Of a DNA stretch of 64,000 nucleotides, positions 26,391 to 37,889 are shown in pieces. Where the stretch lies: positions 1 through 64,000 of the forward strand of contig NZ_FOUD01000020.1 in NCBI RefSeq assembly GCF_900114765.1. The letters are read 5' to 3'. The notes beneath the pieces are model-generated. The model was not told where the DNA came from. It worked only from the letters and a program-made list of their open reading frames with translations, and made no database searches. This stretch comes from Halopseudomonas pachastrellae. Its GTDB lineage: Bacteria; Pseudomonadota; Gammaproteobacteria; Pseudomonadales; Pseudomonadaceae. The position numbers and the translations under genes are program-made. Every line of letters begins with the position of its first letter. Position 1 is the stretch's first letter.

Positions 26391-28616
26391 TTACTTGTCT
26401 GATTTGTATTCATAGTTGTAGTAGCCATAGTTGCCATATCCATACGAGGAGGCTTTTTTCTCTACCGCATTGAAGATTGCCCCTTTGAGCTGAATATCGT
26501 TTTGCTCAAACCGCCGCATAGCGACTTCGATTTCTTTTGCGGCATTTACGGCAAAGCGGGTAACGATGAGGCTCATGCCCACGTGACGGCCGACGATCGC
26601 AGCGTCTGTTACGGCAAGGATAGGGGGAGTATCTACAATAACGATGTCGTACTCGTCTTTGACGTTGTCCAGGAAGCTGGTGAAGTTTGCGTGCATCAAT
26701 AGCTCCGATGGGTTAGGAGGTATTTGACCGCGCGGTACAACCTGTAGGCCTTCGACTTCGGTTTGGTAGATCGCGTCTTTACTAGTGATTCTTGTCGCGA
26801 GCAATTCTGATAATCCATTTTCGGCGGGGAGCTTGAATAGCTTGTTCAAATATCCTTTGCGCATGTCGGCATCAATTAGCAACACGCGCTGTCCGGCCTG
26901 TGCCATGATGGCCCCTAAGTTGGCAGACACGAAGGATTTGCCGACGCCTGGGCTGGGGCCGGAAATCATCAGGATGTTGTTTTTTGCTTCGAGGCGTGCG
27001 AAGTGCAGGCTGGTGCGCAGACTGCGAAGGGCTTCGATGGCCAGGTCGGCCGGGTTGGTAACCGCCAGCAGGCCAGAGGTAGCAGTAGTAGCAGGGCGGC
27101 GACTTTTTACACCGCCTTCGACTACTTCCTGATCTCGACTGAAAGGGATAGTTGCGTAGACCGGCAGGCCGAGTTGCTCTATGACATCTGGGTCTTCGAC
27201 CCCACGATTAAGCGCTTTGCGCAGCAGCACTAGAGCGACGCCGATAAAGCCGCCTAGCAGTGTTGCGATGATCGCGATCAGCGCTTTCTTGGGTTTGACG
27301 GGCTCTTCAACATTAACGTCTGCGGTGTCGATAACGCGGACATTCCCCACAGTACCGGCGCGCAATACGTCCAGCTCCTGAGTGCTATTGAGCATGGTGG
27401 TATACACCTCGGTAGTGACGGCTACGTCACGAGTCAGGCGCAGTAATTCTTGTTGGGTGGCTGGTAGTGACTCTACCTTGCTGGTCAGCTCTGCCTTTTG
27501 GCGTTTGAGCTGCTCCATTTGGTCAAGCAGCGCTTGATAAGACGGGTGCTGACGGGTGAACCGGCGTTCCATTTCCGCGCGTTTGAGGTTTTGCTCGGAG
27601 ATCAGGGTGTCCAGCTCGACAATCTGGTCCAGGATGGCTTGGGTTTCAATGGTGATGTCAACGGATTTGGTGCTGGTTTGATACTCATTGAGCGCTTGCT
27701 CATAGCGTTCCAGCTCTTTACGCACTTGAGGCAGTTGCTCGCGCAGAAACTCAAGGCTTTGCGCGGCTTCTGCAGAGTTGCGTTCCACGTTTTGGCGTAC
27801 ATATAGTCGGCTTACTTCATCCAGGATGCTGATTGCGTATTGTGGGCTTTCGTGCTGCATGCTTAGGCTGATGATGCCGGAGTCTTTGCCGCGCTCTGAA
27901 GCGCCTAGTTGTTGTTGATAGTCGATGATGGTATTCAGCTTGCGCTGCTTGATGACGTCGAAGCGGGTTTCCGGTCGTGCGTTCAGCGCTTTCACCTGCA
28001 TGGTAAAGCCACTGCTGCTGACCTGCTCTCCCACAGCGCCCTGAAGAACAGCCTCTCCCTCATCGTTGTAAAGGGTATAGGTGTTGTTTTCGCCGGCAAC
28101 TAGCTCTAAGGGTTTACTAAGATAACTACTTGGTACGTCAAGCTGGAAGATATCGACGTTTTCACCGCCCCAGGCAAAGCTGTCAAAACCAAGCAGTGGT
28201 GAGGCTATTTCACCTTTGGTTTCCGGCTCATAGCGGCGGGCCATCCAGCGGCCAATGATGGGGAAGTAGTTGGGCTCTACAATAATATCGAGCTTCAGGT
28301 TTTCCACTGCCTGCCCGATTACCGCACGGGATTTCAGCAGCTCAATTTCCGTAACCGCCTCAGGCGTACTGCCGAGCATGTCTGAGAGTTCGCCGAGTCC
28401 GGAAAGGGTGTTACCAGACTTCTCCTCAATCTGAATCAACGCGTTAGCCTGATAAATCGGCGTCGCCAACAGCGCATAAACAACACCGATAACTGCAAAG
28501 CAGACGGTAAAGCCGGCGATGACCCATTTGCCATCTATCAATGCGCCGAGCAGGGCCAGGAGATCGATTTCGTCGCTGTCGTGCTGTGCTGCAGTAGTCG
28601 GGGTGTTGTTCTGCAT
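26391..28616 (-). CDS. etk: Polysaccharide co-polymerase/tyrosine autokinase (Wzc/Etk type)
   Basis: A 741-residue inner-membrane bacterial tyrosine kinase. The N-terminal Wzz domain starts after the first membrane segment (about residues 33-53); the second membrane segment is near 455-475 and leads into the cytosolic kinase. Walker A is GPSPGVGKS at residues 553-561, Walker A' is LLIDADMRKG, and the Walker B region is DIVIVDTPPIL. The C-terminal tail has seven tyrosines in a short stretch (SSYGYGNYGYYNYEY), the usual autophosphorylation cluster. Etk controls chain length and export with the Wza/GfcE channel encoded at 6-7 kb, and is dephosphorylated by Etp, encoded just upstream. Confidence 0.94.
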   Translation of the reverse strand: MQNNTPTTAAQHDSDEIDLLALLGALIDGKWVIAGFTVCFAVIGVVYALLATPIYQANALIQIEEKSGNTLSGLGELSDMLGSTPEAVTEIELLKSRAVIGQAVENLKLDIIVEPNYFPIIGRWMARRYEPETKGEIASPLLGFDSFAWGGENVDIFQLDVPSSYLSKPLELVAGENNTYTLYNDEGEAVLQGAVGEQVSSSGFTMQVKALNARPETRFDVIKQRKLNTIIDYQQQLGASERGKDSGIISLSMQHESPQYAISILDEVSRLYVRQNVERNSAEAAQSLEFLREQLPQVRKELERYEQALNEYQTSTKSVDITIETQAILDQIVELDTLISEQNLKRAEMERRFTRQHPSYQALLDQMEQLKRQKAELTSKVESLPATQQELLRLTRDVAVTTEVYTTMLNSTQELDVLRAGTVGNVRVIDTADVNVEEPVKPKKALIAIIATLLGGFIGVALVLLRKALNRGVEDPDVIEQLGLPVYATIPFSRDQEVVEGGVKSRRPATTATSGLLAVTNPADLAIEALRSLRTSLHFARLEAKNNILMISGPSPGVGKSFVSANLGAIMAQAGQRVLLIDADMRKGYLNKLFKLPAENGLSELLATRITSKDAIYQTEVEGLQVVPRGQIPPNPSELLMHANFTSFLDNVKDEYDIVIVDTPPILAVTDAAIVGRHVGMSLIVTRFAVNAAKEIEVAMRRFEQNDIQLKGAIFNAVEKKASSYGYGNYGYYNYEYKSDK

Positions 28617-28658
28617 GTAATCCCTTCGGAAATCAGGAGTGGAATTCTGGTGTGCTTG

Positions 28659-29093
28659 TTATAGGTGCTTGGCCCAGCTGGCTACGCCTTGCTGTACCAA
28701 TTGATAAACGTGCTCAAACGCGGGGCGTTGCTGGCGGTAGGGGTCGGGGACCTTTTGATCGCCTTGCCATTTGCCAAGCAGGAAGGTTTTGCCGCGTGCC
28801 TCGGGGGCTATCTTGAGGATGTCCTGCACATGGCGTGGTTCCATGGTCAGGATCAGGTCGTACTGGTGCGCCATCTCGCGGGTCAGCTGCCGGGCTTTGT
28901 GATCGGGGTGATCGCCGCCGTGTTCACGCAGGACTTCCAGCGCGGTGCTGTCCATGGGCTTATCGACCAGGGCGCCGACGCCGGCGGAGGCAACGCGGAT
29001 ATTCTTGCCCGCCAGCTGATCTCGAAGCATGGCTTCGGCCATGGGGCTGCGGCAGATGTTGCCCACGCAGACAATGAGGATGGAATTGAACAT
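28659..29093 (-). CDS. etp: Low-molecular-weight protein-tyrosine phosphatase (Etp/Wzb type)
   Basis: A 144-residue phosphatase that removes phosphate from the tyrosine tail of the Etk/Wzc kinase. The P-loop CVGNICRS lies near residues 9-16 and the general-acid aspartate is in the later PDPYRQQRPAFEHVY. The ATG at 29093 gives the normal family N-terminus (MFNSILIVCVGNICRS). The frame stays open for 64 further codons to 29285, but that extension looks unlike the family and contains the ops element, so it is taken as untranslated leader. First gene of the polysaccharide operon. Confidence 0.92.
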   Translation of the reverse strand: MFNSILIVCVGNICRSPMAEAMLRDQLAGKNIRVASAGVGALVDKPMDSTALEVLREHGGDHPDHKARQLTREMAHQYDLILTMEPRHVQDILKIAPEARGKTFLLGKWQGDQKVPDPYRQQRPAFEHVYQLVQQGVASWAKHL

Positions 29094-29687
29094 GTTGCTG
29101 CTATCTCTGCCTTGAGTTGCGGCCCTCTGCGCCGTGGGTAGCTCGGAGGGCTGTTCGACTGTATCCATGGCCCCGGTGGGGGTCAAGCTTGCTGTGTCGC
29201 TAAAGTGATAGAGGCCCGAGACGCGTTGGCTGCACAATAAACAGGCGTTCAGGCACGCTACCGCCCCAGGATTTACAGTCTTCATCCTGAGGACTTTGCT
29301 TGCTTCTGGCCGTGTGTGGTGCGGTGCCAGAAGGGCGGTGATGCATTTTAGGCCGGCTTAGTATGTTTAGGTAAGGTTACTTTTTTGTGACCTTACGGAT
29401 ATTGCAACTCTCGTTAAAACAGCAGGTTGGCGGCGCAGTGCGGCTTGGGGTGCGCGCCGGGTGCTTTGAGAGGGGATGTTCGGATTGGTTCCGAATCTTC
29501 TTGAAGTGCGCCAGTGGCGGTGCAATCCGGTTGTCACCGGATTGCCTTATTTAAAAACGGTGCGCAGTTTACCTTGTTGTGCGCCATTTTTGGGCGCGAA
29601 TTTCGCTTGGATTATGGTGCTTTCGTCTATCATGCGGGTTGGCTACTGACCTGGCAGTTGTCGCTCAGTCTTATGCAAGAAGTGCAC
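29094..29687. promoter_or_regulatory. Leader and promoter region of the polysaccharide operon
   Basis: This 594-base gap between glmS (second copy) and etp should hold the operon promoter. Visible on the minus strand are the ops element (29254-29265), a weak promoter candidate with TAAAAT at 29345-29350 about 80 bases upstream of ops, a 10-base-pair hairpin with a poly-A/T loop (29371-29396) and a perfect 9-base-pair hairpin CAATCCGGT/ACCGGATTG (29523-29544). No protein gene is supported here. Confidence 0.6.
29254..29265 (-). promoter_or_regulatory. ops element (RfaH recruitment site) in a JUMPStart-like leader
   Basis: Read on the minus strand the bases are GGCGGTAGCGTG, identical to the enterobacterial ops site, preceded by TGTAAATCCTGG and followed by CC. 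That context resembles the JUMPStart sequence found ahead of RfaH-controlled O-antigen, capsule and colanic acid operons. It lies 160 bases upstream of the etp start, in the correct orientation, in the leader of an operon about 16 kb long. An RfaH gene is present at 8055-8624. Confidence 0.85.
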
Positions 29688-31514
29688 CTACTCCACGGTC
29701 ACCGATTTTGCCAGGTTGCGGGGCTTGTCGACGTCTGTCCCTTTGACCAGGGCAACGTGGTAACTGAGCAGTTGCAGGGGCAGGGTGTAGAGCACCGGGG
29801 AGACGCATTCTTCTACCCAAGGCAGGCCGACGGTCTGCACGCTGGCGTCGCCGCTGGGCTCGATGGTTTCGCAGGCGAAGTTGATCAGCTGGCCGCCGCG
29901 GGCGCGGACTTCTTCCAGGTTGGAGCGCAGTTTTTCCAGCAGGCTGTCGCTGGGCGCGACGCTGACCACGGGCATGTCTTCATCTACCAGTGCCAGGGGG
30001 CCGTGCTTGAGCTCGCCGGCGGCGTAGGCTTCGGCGTGGATGTAGGAGATTTCCTTGAGCTTGAGCGCGCCTTCCATCGCGATGGGGTAGTGCGGGCCGC
30101 GGCCCAGGAACAGGGCGTGATGCTTGTTGGCAAAGCGTTGGGCCAGCTCGGTGATGGCTGGCTCCAGGCTGAGCACGGCTTCTACCTGAGCCGGCAGAGC
30201 GCGCAGCGCATCGACGTTGCGGGCGACGTATTCGGTGCGGCCACGTGTTTGCGCCAGGGCGGTGGTCAGCCACAGCAGGGCAACCAGCTGGGTGGTAAAG
30301 GCCTTGGTGGAGGCTACGCCGATCTCGGGGCCAGCGTGGGTCAGCAGGCGCCAGTCTGCTTCGCGCACCAGCGAGCTGCCGGCGACGTTACAGATGGCCA
30401 GCGTTGCCAGGTAGCCCTGGTCTTTGGCGTAACGCAGGGCGGCCAGGGTGTCGGCGGTCTCGCCTGACTGGGAGATGGTAATCAGCAGAGTGTTGGCGGG
30501 CACGACGGCGCTGCGGTAGCGGTATTCGCTGGCTACTTCTACCTGGCAGGGAATGCTGGCCTGCTCCTCGATCCAGTAACGGGCCACCAGGCCTGCGTGA
30601 TAGCTGGTGCCGCAGGCGACGATATGGATGTTGGCAATATCTGCCAGGCGGGTTTCGGCTTCAGGACCGAGAACCGCGGTCAGAACGTGATCGTCGCCGA
30701 GCGTGCCGGCCAGTGTGTCGCTGATGGCCTGCGGCTGCTCGAAAATTTCCTTGAGCATAAAGTGGCGATACTCGCCCTTGTCGAGGCTGTGGGCGGCGTG
30801 CTCGTAGCGCGCCACCGGGCGGCTTGCGCTGTTGTGCTGACGGTCCCAGATTTCGCATTGCTCGCGGGTCACGCGGGCGTAGTCGCCTTCTTCCAGGTAA
30901 CGGAAACGGTCGGTAACCTGCAGCAGCGCCAGCGGGTCGGAGGCCAGGTAATGCTCGCCGCAGCCTTCGCCAATCACCAGCGGGCTGCCCATGCGCGAGC
31001 AGTACAGCGTATGCGGCTCGGACTCGTGGATTACGGCCAATGCGTAGGCGCCGTGGATATCTGCCAGGGTGGCGCGGAAGGCGTCCAGTACGTTGGCGCT
31101 GTCAGCATAGTGGTGTGCCAGCAGGTGGGCGACCACTTCGGTGTCGGTCTCGGAGGTGAACTCAAAGCCGAGGTCTTGCAGGCGTTTGCGCAGCGGTGCG
31201 TGGTTTTCGATGATGCCGTTGTGCACCACCGCCAGGCCGTTGGAAATATGCGGGTGGGCGTTGCGCTCGGCGGGTTTACCGTGGGTGGCCCAGCGGGTGT
31301 GGGCGATGCCCAGGGTGCCGTTGACCGGCGTGGCCTGCAGGGCGCTTTCCAGCTCGGCAACCTTGCCGACCGCGCGTACGCGCTGGATGCCGTCACCGGG
31401 GTTCAGTACAGCAACGCCGGCGGAGTCGTAACCGCGGTATTCGAGACGGCGCAGGCCTTCAAGCAGAATGGGGGTGATATCGCGCTGGGCGGTGGCGCCG
31501 ACGATTCCGCACAT
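29688..31514 (-). CDS. glmS: Glutamine-fructose-6-phosphate aminotransferase (second copy)
   Basis: A 608-residue paralogue of the operon glmS, with the same domain order: glutaminase N-terminus [23 protein letters not shown], then two SIS domains ([40 protein letters not shown]). The two proteins share long identical stretches. The start at 31514 is fixed by the required N-terminal cysteine and by AAGGA upstream; codons before it are not used. It stands alone on high-GC DNA and is probably the housekeeping copy for peptidoglycan and LPS precursors. In many bacteria glmS follows glmU; that neighbour is not here. Confidence 0.94.
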   Translation of the reverse strand: MCGIVGATAQRDITPILLEGLRRLEYRGYDSAGVAVLNPGDGIQRVRAVGKVAELESALQATPVNGTLGIAHTRWATHGKPAERNAHPHISNGLAVVHNGIIENHAPLRKRLQDLGFEFTSETDTEVVAHLLAHHYADSANVLDAFRATLADIHGAYALAVIHESEPHTLYCSRMGSPLVIGEGCGEHYLASDPLALLQVTDRFRYLEEGDYARVTREQCEIWDRQHNSASRPVARYEHAAHSLDKGEYRHFMLKEIFEQPQAISDTLAGTLGDDHVLTAVLGPEAETRLADIANIHIVACGTSYHAGLVARYWIEEQASIPCQVEVASEYRYRSAVVPANTLLITISQSGETADTLAALRYAKDQGYLATLAICNVAGSSLVREADWRLLTHAGPEIGVASTKAFTTQLVALLWLTTALAQTRGRTEYVARNVDALRALPAQVEAVLSLEPAITELAQRFANKHHALFLGRGPHYPIAMEGALKLKEISYIHAEAYAAGELKHGPLALVDEDMPVVSVAPSDSLLEKLRSNLEEVRARGGQLINFACETIEPSGDASVQTVGLPWVEECVSPVLYTLPLQLLSYHVALVKGTDVDKPRNLAKSVTVE

Positions 31515-31723
31515 GGTGGTGTCCTTGGCTGGCAAACAAAAGCGGGAGTTTATCACTGCTGCTTAGGTCAGGGCAGGGGGCGCGGCTGTTCAGGGTGCGT
31601 ACCGGATTAGGCGACGGGCTCTGGGCTGGCAGATGCGTTGTTAAGTGTGCTGCTCTGGCTGGTGCTGTCAGCATGCTGAAATGTCTGCGCCTCGGTGAGG
31701 CGCAGTTGATCGTGCGCCCTTGC

Positions 31724-33283
31724 TTAGCGGCGGTTGAAGCGCTCCACCAGGTTGACCTGAGCCTGCGCGGTCGCGGTCAGCTCGTTGCTCAGTGCTGCGC
31801 TGCGGTGAGCGTCGTTGGAGGTGCTGTCGGCCAGGTTGGCGATATTGCTGACGTTGCGGTTGATCTCTTCGGCTACGCTGCTTTGCTCCTCGGCGGCGCT
31901 GGCGATCTGGCTGGCCATTTCGTTGATGCGCTCGATGGCCTGGCGAATGCCCTCAAGTGCATCGTCTGCTTCGCTGACCTGCTGTACGCCGCGTTCGGCT
32001 TGCTCGTTACCCGAGCGCATGCTCTCTACCGTGCTTTGTGCGGCCTGCTGCAGGTTAGCAATCAGGTTGTGAATCTGCTCGGTGGATTCAGCCGTTCGGC
32101 TGGCGAGGGCGCGTACTTCATCGGCTACCACGGCAAAGCCCCGGCCTTGTTCGCCCGCGCGCGCCGCTTCGATGGCGGCGTTGAGGGCCAGCAGGTTGGT
32201 TTGCTCGGCGATGCCTTTGATTACATCAACCACGCTGCCGATCTCGCGGGCGTCACTGGCCAGTTTGTTGGTGATGGTGGTGGCTGAGTTTACGGCGCCG
32301 GACAGGCTCTCCATGGCTTGGCGCGCACGGGTAGCGACCGTCTTGCCGCGCAGGGCGAGTTCGCTGGCCTCGTGGGTGGCGTCGGCAGTGCTCTGGACGT
32401 TGCCTGAGACTTCCTGGGTGGCGGCGGCCATCTGGTTGATCGCTGCGGCGACCTGATCGGTCTCGGCGCGTTGCTGCGCGAGCCCCTGACTGCTCTGACT
32501 GGCCAGTTGGCTGGCTTCGCTGGCCTGGTATTTGAGTTGCTCTGCGCTGTCGGCCAGGCGGGTAAGACAGGTTTGCAGGCGCGCCTGCTGGCTGTGGATG
32601 GCCATTTCGATCTGGCCCAACGCACCTTGATAGGGCGTATACATCTGCGCCAGCAACGGGTCGGTAATGGTGCTCTCGGCGGCTCCGATGATGCGCTCCA
32701 GACGCTTGTCGAGCAGTGCCTTGAGGCCAAGACCGGCCGGAATACCCAGTACGGCCGCCAGCGCCACGCCGCTCCAGCCCAGCGCCGCACCTGCCGCAGC
32801 GCCGATAGCCAGCATCAGTGCGCTGGGGACGATAGTCAGGGCCATGCCAGCCCAGTCGGCCGTAACCGCCTTGCGGCCACTGTTCAGGCGTTGGTACAAG
32901 GCTTCGGCCCGTTGCACCTGGGCGGGTGTGGTGCGCACCCGTACCGACTCGTAGCCCTGAACCTGACCGTTCTCATAAATCGGTGTGACAAACGCATTGA
33001 CCCAGTAGTGATCGCCGTTGTTGCAGCGGTTTTTGACGATACCCATCCAGGCGCGCCCGCGCTTGAGGTCGGCCCACATGTGAGCGAACACCGCAGCCGG
33101 TGTGTCGGGGTGGCGCACCATGTTGTGCGGGCTGCCGATCAATTCTTCCCGGGTGAAGCCACTGACGTCCACAAAAGCGTCATTGCAGTAAGTGATGATG
33201 CCTTTGAGGTTGGTGGTGGAGATCAGCCGTTGCGTCTCGGGGAAGGTGCGTTCGCGTTGAGTGACGGGCTGGTTGTTGCGCAT
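31724..33283 (-). CDS. aer: Aer-type methyl-accepting chemotaxis protein with N-terminal PAS domain
   Basis: A 519-residue energy or oxygen taxis transducer. The PAS domain (about residues 15-120) contains [39 protein letters not shown] and [17 protein letters not shown], as in Aer. Hydrophobic segments near residues 145-190 anchor it in the inner membrane. The cytosolic signalling domain has the conserved hairpin [20 protein letters not shown] ending [14 protein letters not shown]. There is no periplasmic ligand domain, which fits intracellular redox sensing through FAD. It is monocistronic and divergent from acnA. The symbol is by family resemblance. Confidence 0.88.
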   Translation of the reverse strand: MRNNQPVTQRERTFPETQRLISTTNLKGIITYCNDAFVDVSGFTREELIGSPHNMVRHPDTPAAVFAHMWADLKRGRAWMGIVKNRCNNGDHYWVNAFVTPIYENGQVQGYESVRVRTTPAQVQRAEALYQRLNSGRKAVTADWAGMALTIVPSALMLAIGAAAGAALGWSGVALAAVLGIPAGLGLKALLDKRLERIIGAAESTITDPLLAQMYTPYQGALGQIEMAIHSQQARLQTCLTRLADSAEQLKYQASEASQLASQSSQGLAQQRAETDQVAAAINQMAAATQEVSGNVQSTADATHEASELALRGKTVATRARQAMESLSGAVNSATTITNKLASDAREIGSVVDVIKGIAEQTNLLALNAAIEAARAGEQGRGFAVVADEVRALASRTAESTEQIHNLIANLQQAAQSTVESMRSGNEQAERGVQQVSEADDALEGIRQAIERINEMASQIASAAEEQSSVAEEINRNVSNIANLADSTSNDAHRSAALSNELTATAQAQVNLVERFNRR

Positions 33284-33533
33284 GTTCGGATTCTCTACTG
33301 AGTGACTCTCGGCATGATCGCCGGATTGGCAGGGGTGCCGGATTGACTATGCTTGGTGTATCGGTCACAGAACACTGTGTCTTTATAGTCCGCATGAACA
33401 TTTTTGGCGCACTATGGTCTTCCGAACACAGAGCGCAGGCAGAGATTGCGGCTCTCAGGACCAAATACATGTGCTGGCACCGAACCATTATAGCAACCAC
33501 AAACGTGGCCAGTGCTCGACATTAGGAGGAGAT

Positions 33534-36263
<2,730 letters not shown>

Positions 36264-36269
36264 CGGGGC

Positions 36270-36304
36270 GGCGGCCGGGTGAAAGCCCGGTCGCCTGCTT
36301 TTTT
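36270..36304 (+). terminator. Intrinsic terminator of acnA
   Basis: GGCGGCCGGG, a 6-base loop, and CCCGGTCGCC (one G-T pair), then TGC and six T, starting 6 bases after the acnA stop. Confidence 0.85.
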
Positions 36305-36317
36305 GCAGCGCATAAAG

Positions 36318-36350
36318 AAAAACCCCTGACTCACTGAGTCAGGGGTTTTT
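36318..36350. terminator. Bidirectional terminator between acnA and tRNA-Pro
   Basis: A perfect inverted repeat: five A, CCCCTGACTCA, one C, TGAGTCAGGGG, five T. It reads as an intrinsic terminator on both strands and would end the minus-strand tRNA transcript as well as back up the acnA terminator. Confidence 0.88.
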
Positions 36351-36355
36351 GCTGT

Positions 36356-36432
36356 TGGTCGGAGCGACTGGAATCGAACCAGCGACCTTCTCGTCCCGAA
36401 CGAGACGCGCTACCAGGCTGCGCTACGCTCCG
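36356..36432 (-). tRNA. tRNA-Pro (anticodon CGG)
   Basis: A 77-base tRNA read on the minus strand. The acceptor stem CGGAGCG pairs with CGCTCCG, followed by ACCA encoded in the DNA. The D arm includes AGCGCAGCCTGGTAGCGC. The anticodon stem TCTCG/CGAGA has loop TTCGGGA, giving anticodon CGG. The T arm contains GGTTCGATTCC. Decodes the CCG codon. Confidence 0.95.
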
Positions 36433-36561
36433 TTGTGGGCGGCATTTTACCTAAAAGAGCTGATGGCACAAGAGGCAATCGAAAAAAATTGCTGTTTTTC
36501 GCGGAGTTAGCGGGTGTGCGGGGCGACTCCACCGCTGGTTGCGCGGCCTCGCGTCGTTAAT

Positions 36562-36641
36562 GGTGGACACGCTTCGCTTAGGCCACCCTACGGCTGGTGC
36601 GGCCTTGTGTGTGGGGTGGGCAGGCCGAAGGTTTGCCCGCC
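36562..36641. repeat. Inverted pair of dispersed palindromic elements
   Basis: A reverse copy at 36562-36591 (GGTGGACACGCTTCGCTTAG then GCCACCCTAC) and a forward copy at 36612-36641 (TGGGGTGGGCAGGCCGAAGG then TTTGCCCGCC) lie between tRNA-Pro and the mobA 3' end. Same family as the arrays at 77-345, 12.6 kb and 39.1 kb. The remaining bases of 36433-36655 show nothing else. Confidence 0.7.
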
Positions 36642-36655
36642 GGGTGACTTGGATG

Positions 36656-37243
36656 TTAGCGCTGGTGGTGGGTGTGCCATTCGCTGGGGGTGTTGGCGTT
36701 GAGCAGGCGTGGGTCATCTGCGGCGATGGTCAGGGTGACTACCTGCTGTTCGATAAGCCAGCGGCGCGGGCTGCGTTGGCCGGCTTGCCAGGCCTGCTCC
36801 AGCGCGCCCAGCAGGGCCAGCGGCAATATGCAGATCAGCGGCTGCAGCTGGTCTCCGCTCTGCAGCGCGATCGCCTGCTCGGGGTGTTCACTGGCCAGCG
36901 CAATTAACGTCTGCAGCAGCGGGGCGTCCAGCAGGGGCATATCGCAGGGCACAACCAATAGATGGCTGCCGCTGGCCACGCGCATTGCGCTGAGTATCCC
37001 CAATAGCGGGCCGGGGTAATCCGGCTGCGGGTCACTCACTAGCCGGTCTGCCCATTGGCGGTACTGGTCGGCGTTGCGGTTGCAACTGATCAATACCTCA
37101 TTGCCGTGTTGAGCCAGCAGACGGCTCAGGCGGGCGGCCACCGGCTCGCCGTCAAAGCTCACCAGGCCCTTGTCGATACCGCCCAACCGGCTGCCCTGGC
37201 CGCCGGCCAGAAGCAGGGTGCTGAGGTTGAGAGGATGGGCCAT
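36656..37243 (-). CDS. mobA: Molybdenum cofactor guanylyltransferase MobA
   Basis: A 195-residue cytosolic enzyme that joins GMP from GTP to molybdopterin, forming the bis-MGD cofactor used by nitrate reductase, formate dehydrogenase and others. The nucleotidyltransferase signature [20 protein letters not shown] is near residues 10-29, with [17 protein letters not shown] and [13 protein letters not shown] following. The ATG at 37243 gives the family N-terminus; 19 extra in-frame codons upstream are unlikely, though no strong Shine-Dalgarno is seen. It is divergent from moaB-moeA, so all three genes serve one pathway from a shared 106-base promoter gap. Confidence 0.92.
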   Translation of the reverse strand: MAHPLNLSTLLLAGGQGSRLGGIDKGLVSFDGEPVAARLSRLLAQHGNEVLISCNRNADQYRQWADRLVSDPQPDYPGPLLGILSAMRVASGSHLLVVPCDMPLLDAPLLQTLIALASEHPEQAIALQSGDQLQPLICILPLALLGALEQAWQAGQRSPRRWLIEQQVVTLTIAADDPRLLNANTPSEWHTHHQR

Positions 37244-37349
37244 GGGAGGAGTCCGAGCTGCGTTGCCCTGTGTTATAACAGCGCGGGAAGCGGCGGACAA
37301 ACCTGCGTGTCTGCGCTTTCATGATTTCTCTTCAACAAGGACTCCGCCC

Positions 37350-37889
37350 ATGAGCACCAAGCCCGACGCCCCTTTTAGCCCTTTGAATATCGCGGTACTC
37401 ACGGTCAGCGATACACGCACCCTGGAGTCGGACAGCTCCGGCCAGTTGCTGGTCGATAGCCTGCAGGCCGCCGGCCACACTCTGGCCGACCGCCAGCTTT
37501 ATCCCGATGACCTGTACCGTATCCGCGCTGTGGTGTCGGCCTGGATTGCCGACCCGCAGGTAGAGGTGGTGCTGATTACCGGCGGCACGGGGTTCACCGG
37601 ACGCGACAGCACGCCTGAGGCCGTCGCCCCTTTGCTGGACAAGCAGGTGGAGGGCTTTGGCGAGCTGTTCCGTCAGGTCTCGGTGGAGGATATTGGCACA
37701 TCGACCATTCAGTCCCGCGCGCTGGCCGGCTTGGCAAACCGCACGCTGGTGGCCTGCATGCCGGGTTCGACCAATGCCTGCCGCACCGCCTGGACGCGCA
37801 TTCTTGAGCCGCAGCTGGACAGCCGCACGCGCCCCTGCAACTTTGTGCAGCACCTGGGCAGTGCTGAGCAGTGCGGTCGTCGCGCATGA
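37350..37889 (+). CDS. moaB: Molybdenum cofactor biosynthesis protein MoaB
   Basis: A 179-residue protein of the MoaB/Mog family, which adenylylates molybdopterin before metal insertion. Signatures are [39 protein letters not shown], the FGELFRQVS helix and [20 protein letters not shown] precedes the ATG at 37350. The last bases overlap the moeA start as ATGA, so the two are translationally coupled. Whether it acts as MoaB or replaces MogA cannot be decided from sequence alone. Confidence 0.92.
   Translation: MSTKPDAPFSPLNIAVLTVSDTRTLESDSSGQLLVDSLQAAGHTLADRQLYPDDLYRIRAVVSAWIADPQVEVVLITGGTGFTGRDSTPEAVAPLLDKQVEGFGELFRQVSVEDIGTSTIQSRALAGLANRTLVACMPGSTNACRTAWTRILEPQLDSRTRPCNFVQHLGSAEQCGRRA

Noticed and set aside
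29523-29544. Perfect hairpin downstream of the second glmS as an intrinsic terminator
   Set aside because: The 9-base-pair stem is strong but no T-run follows on the minus strand, and it lies over 140 bases from the stop; left as an unassigned structure in the leader region.
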